Source of the DNA: Bacteroidales bacterium
GTDB lineage: Bacteria > Bacteroidota > Bacteroidia > Bacteroidales > Marinilabiliaceae
DNA length: 64,000 nucleotides
Reading direction: 5' to 3'
Assembly: GCA_003249255.1 (NCBI GenBank)
Contig: QKJP01000049.1
Coordinates: 248,001-312,000, forward strand
Positions 62,913-64,000 of this stretch are shown in pieces (position 1 is the first letter of the stretch; every line of letters begins with the position of its first letter). Position numbers and translations under genes: made by a program. Under the pieces are notes generated by a model, which searched no databases, was not told the DNA's origin, and saw only the letters and a program-made list of their open reading frames with translations.

Positions 62913-63172
62913 CAAAGAATAAATCATAATCGAGGCAAAAGCCCGCCAATTATTATGCTTCGTTAATTTGAATAAAGCCAATTAAGCCCAAACGGGGCGA
63001 AATATAATAGCATAGGGCAACGCCTTATGAACCTGCGAATTGTCAATCAAGGGCCAAAGGCCCGAAATCAAATAGCCTAGGGCAACGCCCTAGGAAAAAA
63101 GAACGAAATACAAATCAAGCCCTGTAGGGGCGATATCTAAATTCTAATATCTAGCATCTCATTTCTAAAATA
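62913..63172. repeat. Palindrome-rich gap between hemB and hemL
   Basis: A chain of small GGGC/GCCC palindromes: GCCC-AAAC-GGGGC (62987-62999), CATAGGGC-AAC-GCCTTATG (63012-63030), GGGCC-AAA-GGCCC (63051-63063), CCTAGGGC-AAC-GCCCTAGG (63077-63095) and GCCCTGTAGGGGC (63120-63132). The last two match the leuA-leuC gap. A GATATCTAAATT...TATCTAGCATCTCA word stretch lies at 63133-63168. Confidence 0.75.
63077..63133. repeat. REP-like palindrome pair, copy 2
   Basis: CCTAGGGC-AAC-GCCCTAGG, 24 bases, then GCCC-TGTAG-GGGC. Same two elements, order and near-identical spacing as at 31483-31540. Confidence 0.75.
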
Positions 63173-64000
63173 TGAACACCAACAGCAGCATAAAAGCCTT
63201 TCAAGAAGCACAAGAAGTTATTCCCGGAGGAGTAAACTCCCCGGTTCGCGCATTCAAAAGCGTAGGAATTGATCCTTTATTCATTAAAAAAGGAAAAGGA
63301 ACTACGGTTTGGGATATTGATGATAACGAATACACCGATTTCGTTGCCTCTTGGGGACCATTAATTCTTGGGCATGCTAACGATGATGTCTTAAATGCAA
63401 TCGCAGAAGCAGCAGCCAACGGAACAAGTTACGGTGCTCCCACTTTATTAGAGACTGAGATGGCCAAACAAATCGTTAAGATGATGCCATCCATCGAAAA
63501 GGTGCGTATGGTAAACTCTGGTACAGAAGCTACCATGAGTGCCATCCGTTTAGCACGTGGGTACACCAACAAAGAATTAATCATCAAGTTTGGTGGTTGT
63601 TATCATGGTCATGGAGATAGTTTCTTAATCAAAGCAGGTTCTGGTGCCATCACTTTAGGACTGCCTGATAGCCCGGGTGTAACAAAGGGAAATGCTCAAG
63701 ATACCTTAACTGCAGAATACAATAATCTGGATTCTGTTAAGGCGTTATTCGAGCAGCACAAAGACCAGATTGCTGCCATTATTGTAGAGCCTGTTGCCGG
63801 TAACATGGGAGTTGTTCCTCCGCAAAAAGGTTTCTTAGAAGGATTAAGAGCGTTGGCAGATGAGAACAATGCTTTATTAGTGTTTGATGAGGTAATTACT
63901 GGTTTCCGTTTAGCCAAAGGTGGAGCTCAGGAATATTACAATGTCATGCCGGATTTAACCACACTTGGTAAAATCATTGGTGGTGGTCTTCCCGTAGGTG
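63173..64000 (+). CDS. hemL: Glutamate-1-semialdehyde 2,1-aminomutase (C-terminus cut by window edge)
   Basis: PLP enzyme that forms 5-aminolevulinate, the step after HemA. The ATG at 63173 opens [20 protein letters not shown] and 276 codons are visible to the edge. Motifs: [12 protein letters not shown] (about 21), [17 protein letters not shown] (about 110-126), [11 protein letters not shown] (about 140), FDEVITGFR (about 241-249), and the PLP lysine in TLGKIIGGG near the edge. Full HemL is about 430 residues, so roughly 150 are missing. Confidence 0.96.

Overview
The window is a stretch of AT-rich bacterial chromosome from the phylum Bacteroidota, most likely class Bacteroidia and perhaps the Marinilabiliales/Marinifilaceae. 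The evidence is TAnnTTTG-type -7 boxes, a PorV-like outer-membrane protein, GldL-like membrane motifs, a Bacteroidota-type LptB-TatC pair and many secreted cyclophilins. It is mostly housekeeping and biosynthetic DNA. No prophage, insertion sequence, integron, CRISPR array or rRNA was seen.

Layout. 1-4 kb (minus strand): clpP (running off the left edge), tig, a tRNA-Leu, lptB and tatC. 4-9.7 kb: recQ, a ModF-like tandem ATPase, an Mpl-type murein peptide ligase and a small conserved protein. 9.7-13.6 kb: four consecutive secreted peptidyl-prolyl isomerases, the last fused to a trypsin-like domain with no catalytic triad. 13.6-18.1 kb: pheS, an OsmC protein, a DUF2461 protein, ispD and a secreted carboxypeptidase-regulatory-like protein. 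18.1-24.4 kb (minus): a complete TolC/HlyD/ABC/ABC/permease/permease efflux operon of the YbhGFSR type. 24.5-25 kb: a toxin-antitoxin pair.

25.1-38.2 kb is the branched-chain amino acid region: ilvD, ilvB, ilvN, leuA, leuC, leuD, a second leuA/cimA-like synthase, leuB and ilvA. Ahead of ilvD lie a well-spaced Bacteroidota promoter, a 20-codon leader peptide with 11 Val/Leu/Ile codons, and mutually exclusive antiterminator and terminator hairpins. This looks like a classical ribosome-mediated attenuator. ilvC and ilvE are not in the window. The gaps of this cluster are unusually rich in small repeats.

38.4-43.1 kb: a PorV-like protein, a PadR regulator with two membrane proteins that repeat the GldL-type HWPGA motif, and a second toxin-antitoxin pair. 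43.2-53.5 kb: metH, a bacteriohemerythrin, prmC and ribD (divergent), cardiolipin synthase, an EamA transporter and a lipoprotein. 53.6-58.8 kb: a 1038-residue ABCG-type fusion, a CDGSH/ferredoxin-like protein and tandem YfiR-like proteins sharing an upstream element. 58.9 kb to the right edge: hemA, hemC, hemD, hemB and hemL (cut by the edge), the C5 route from glutamyl-tRNA to uroporphyrinogen III.

All calls come from reading the sequence. Family names rest on recognised motifs, not on database searches.
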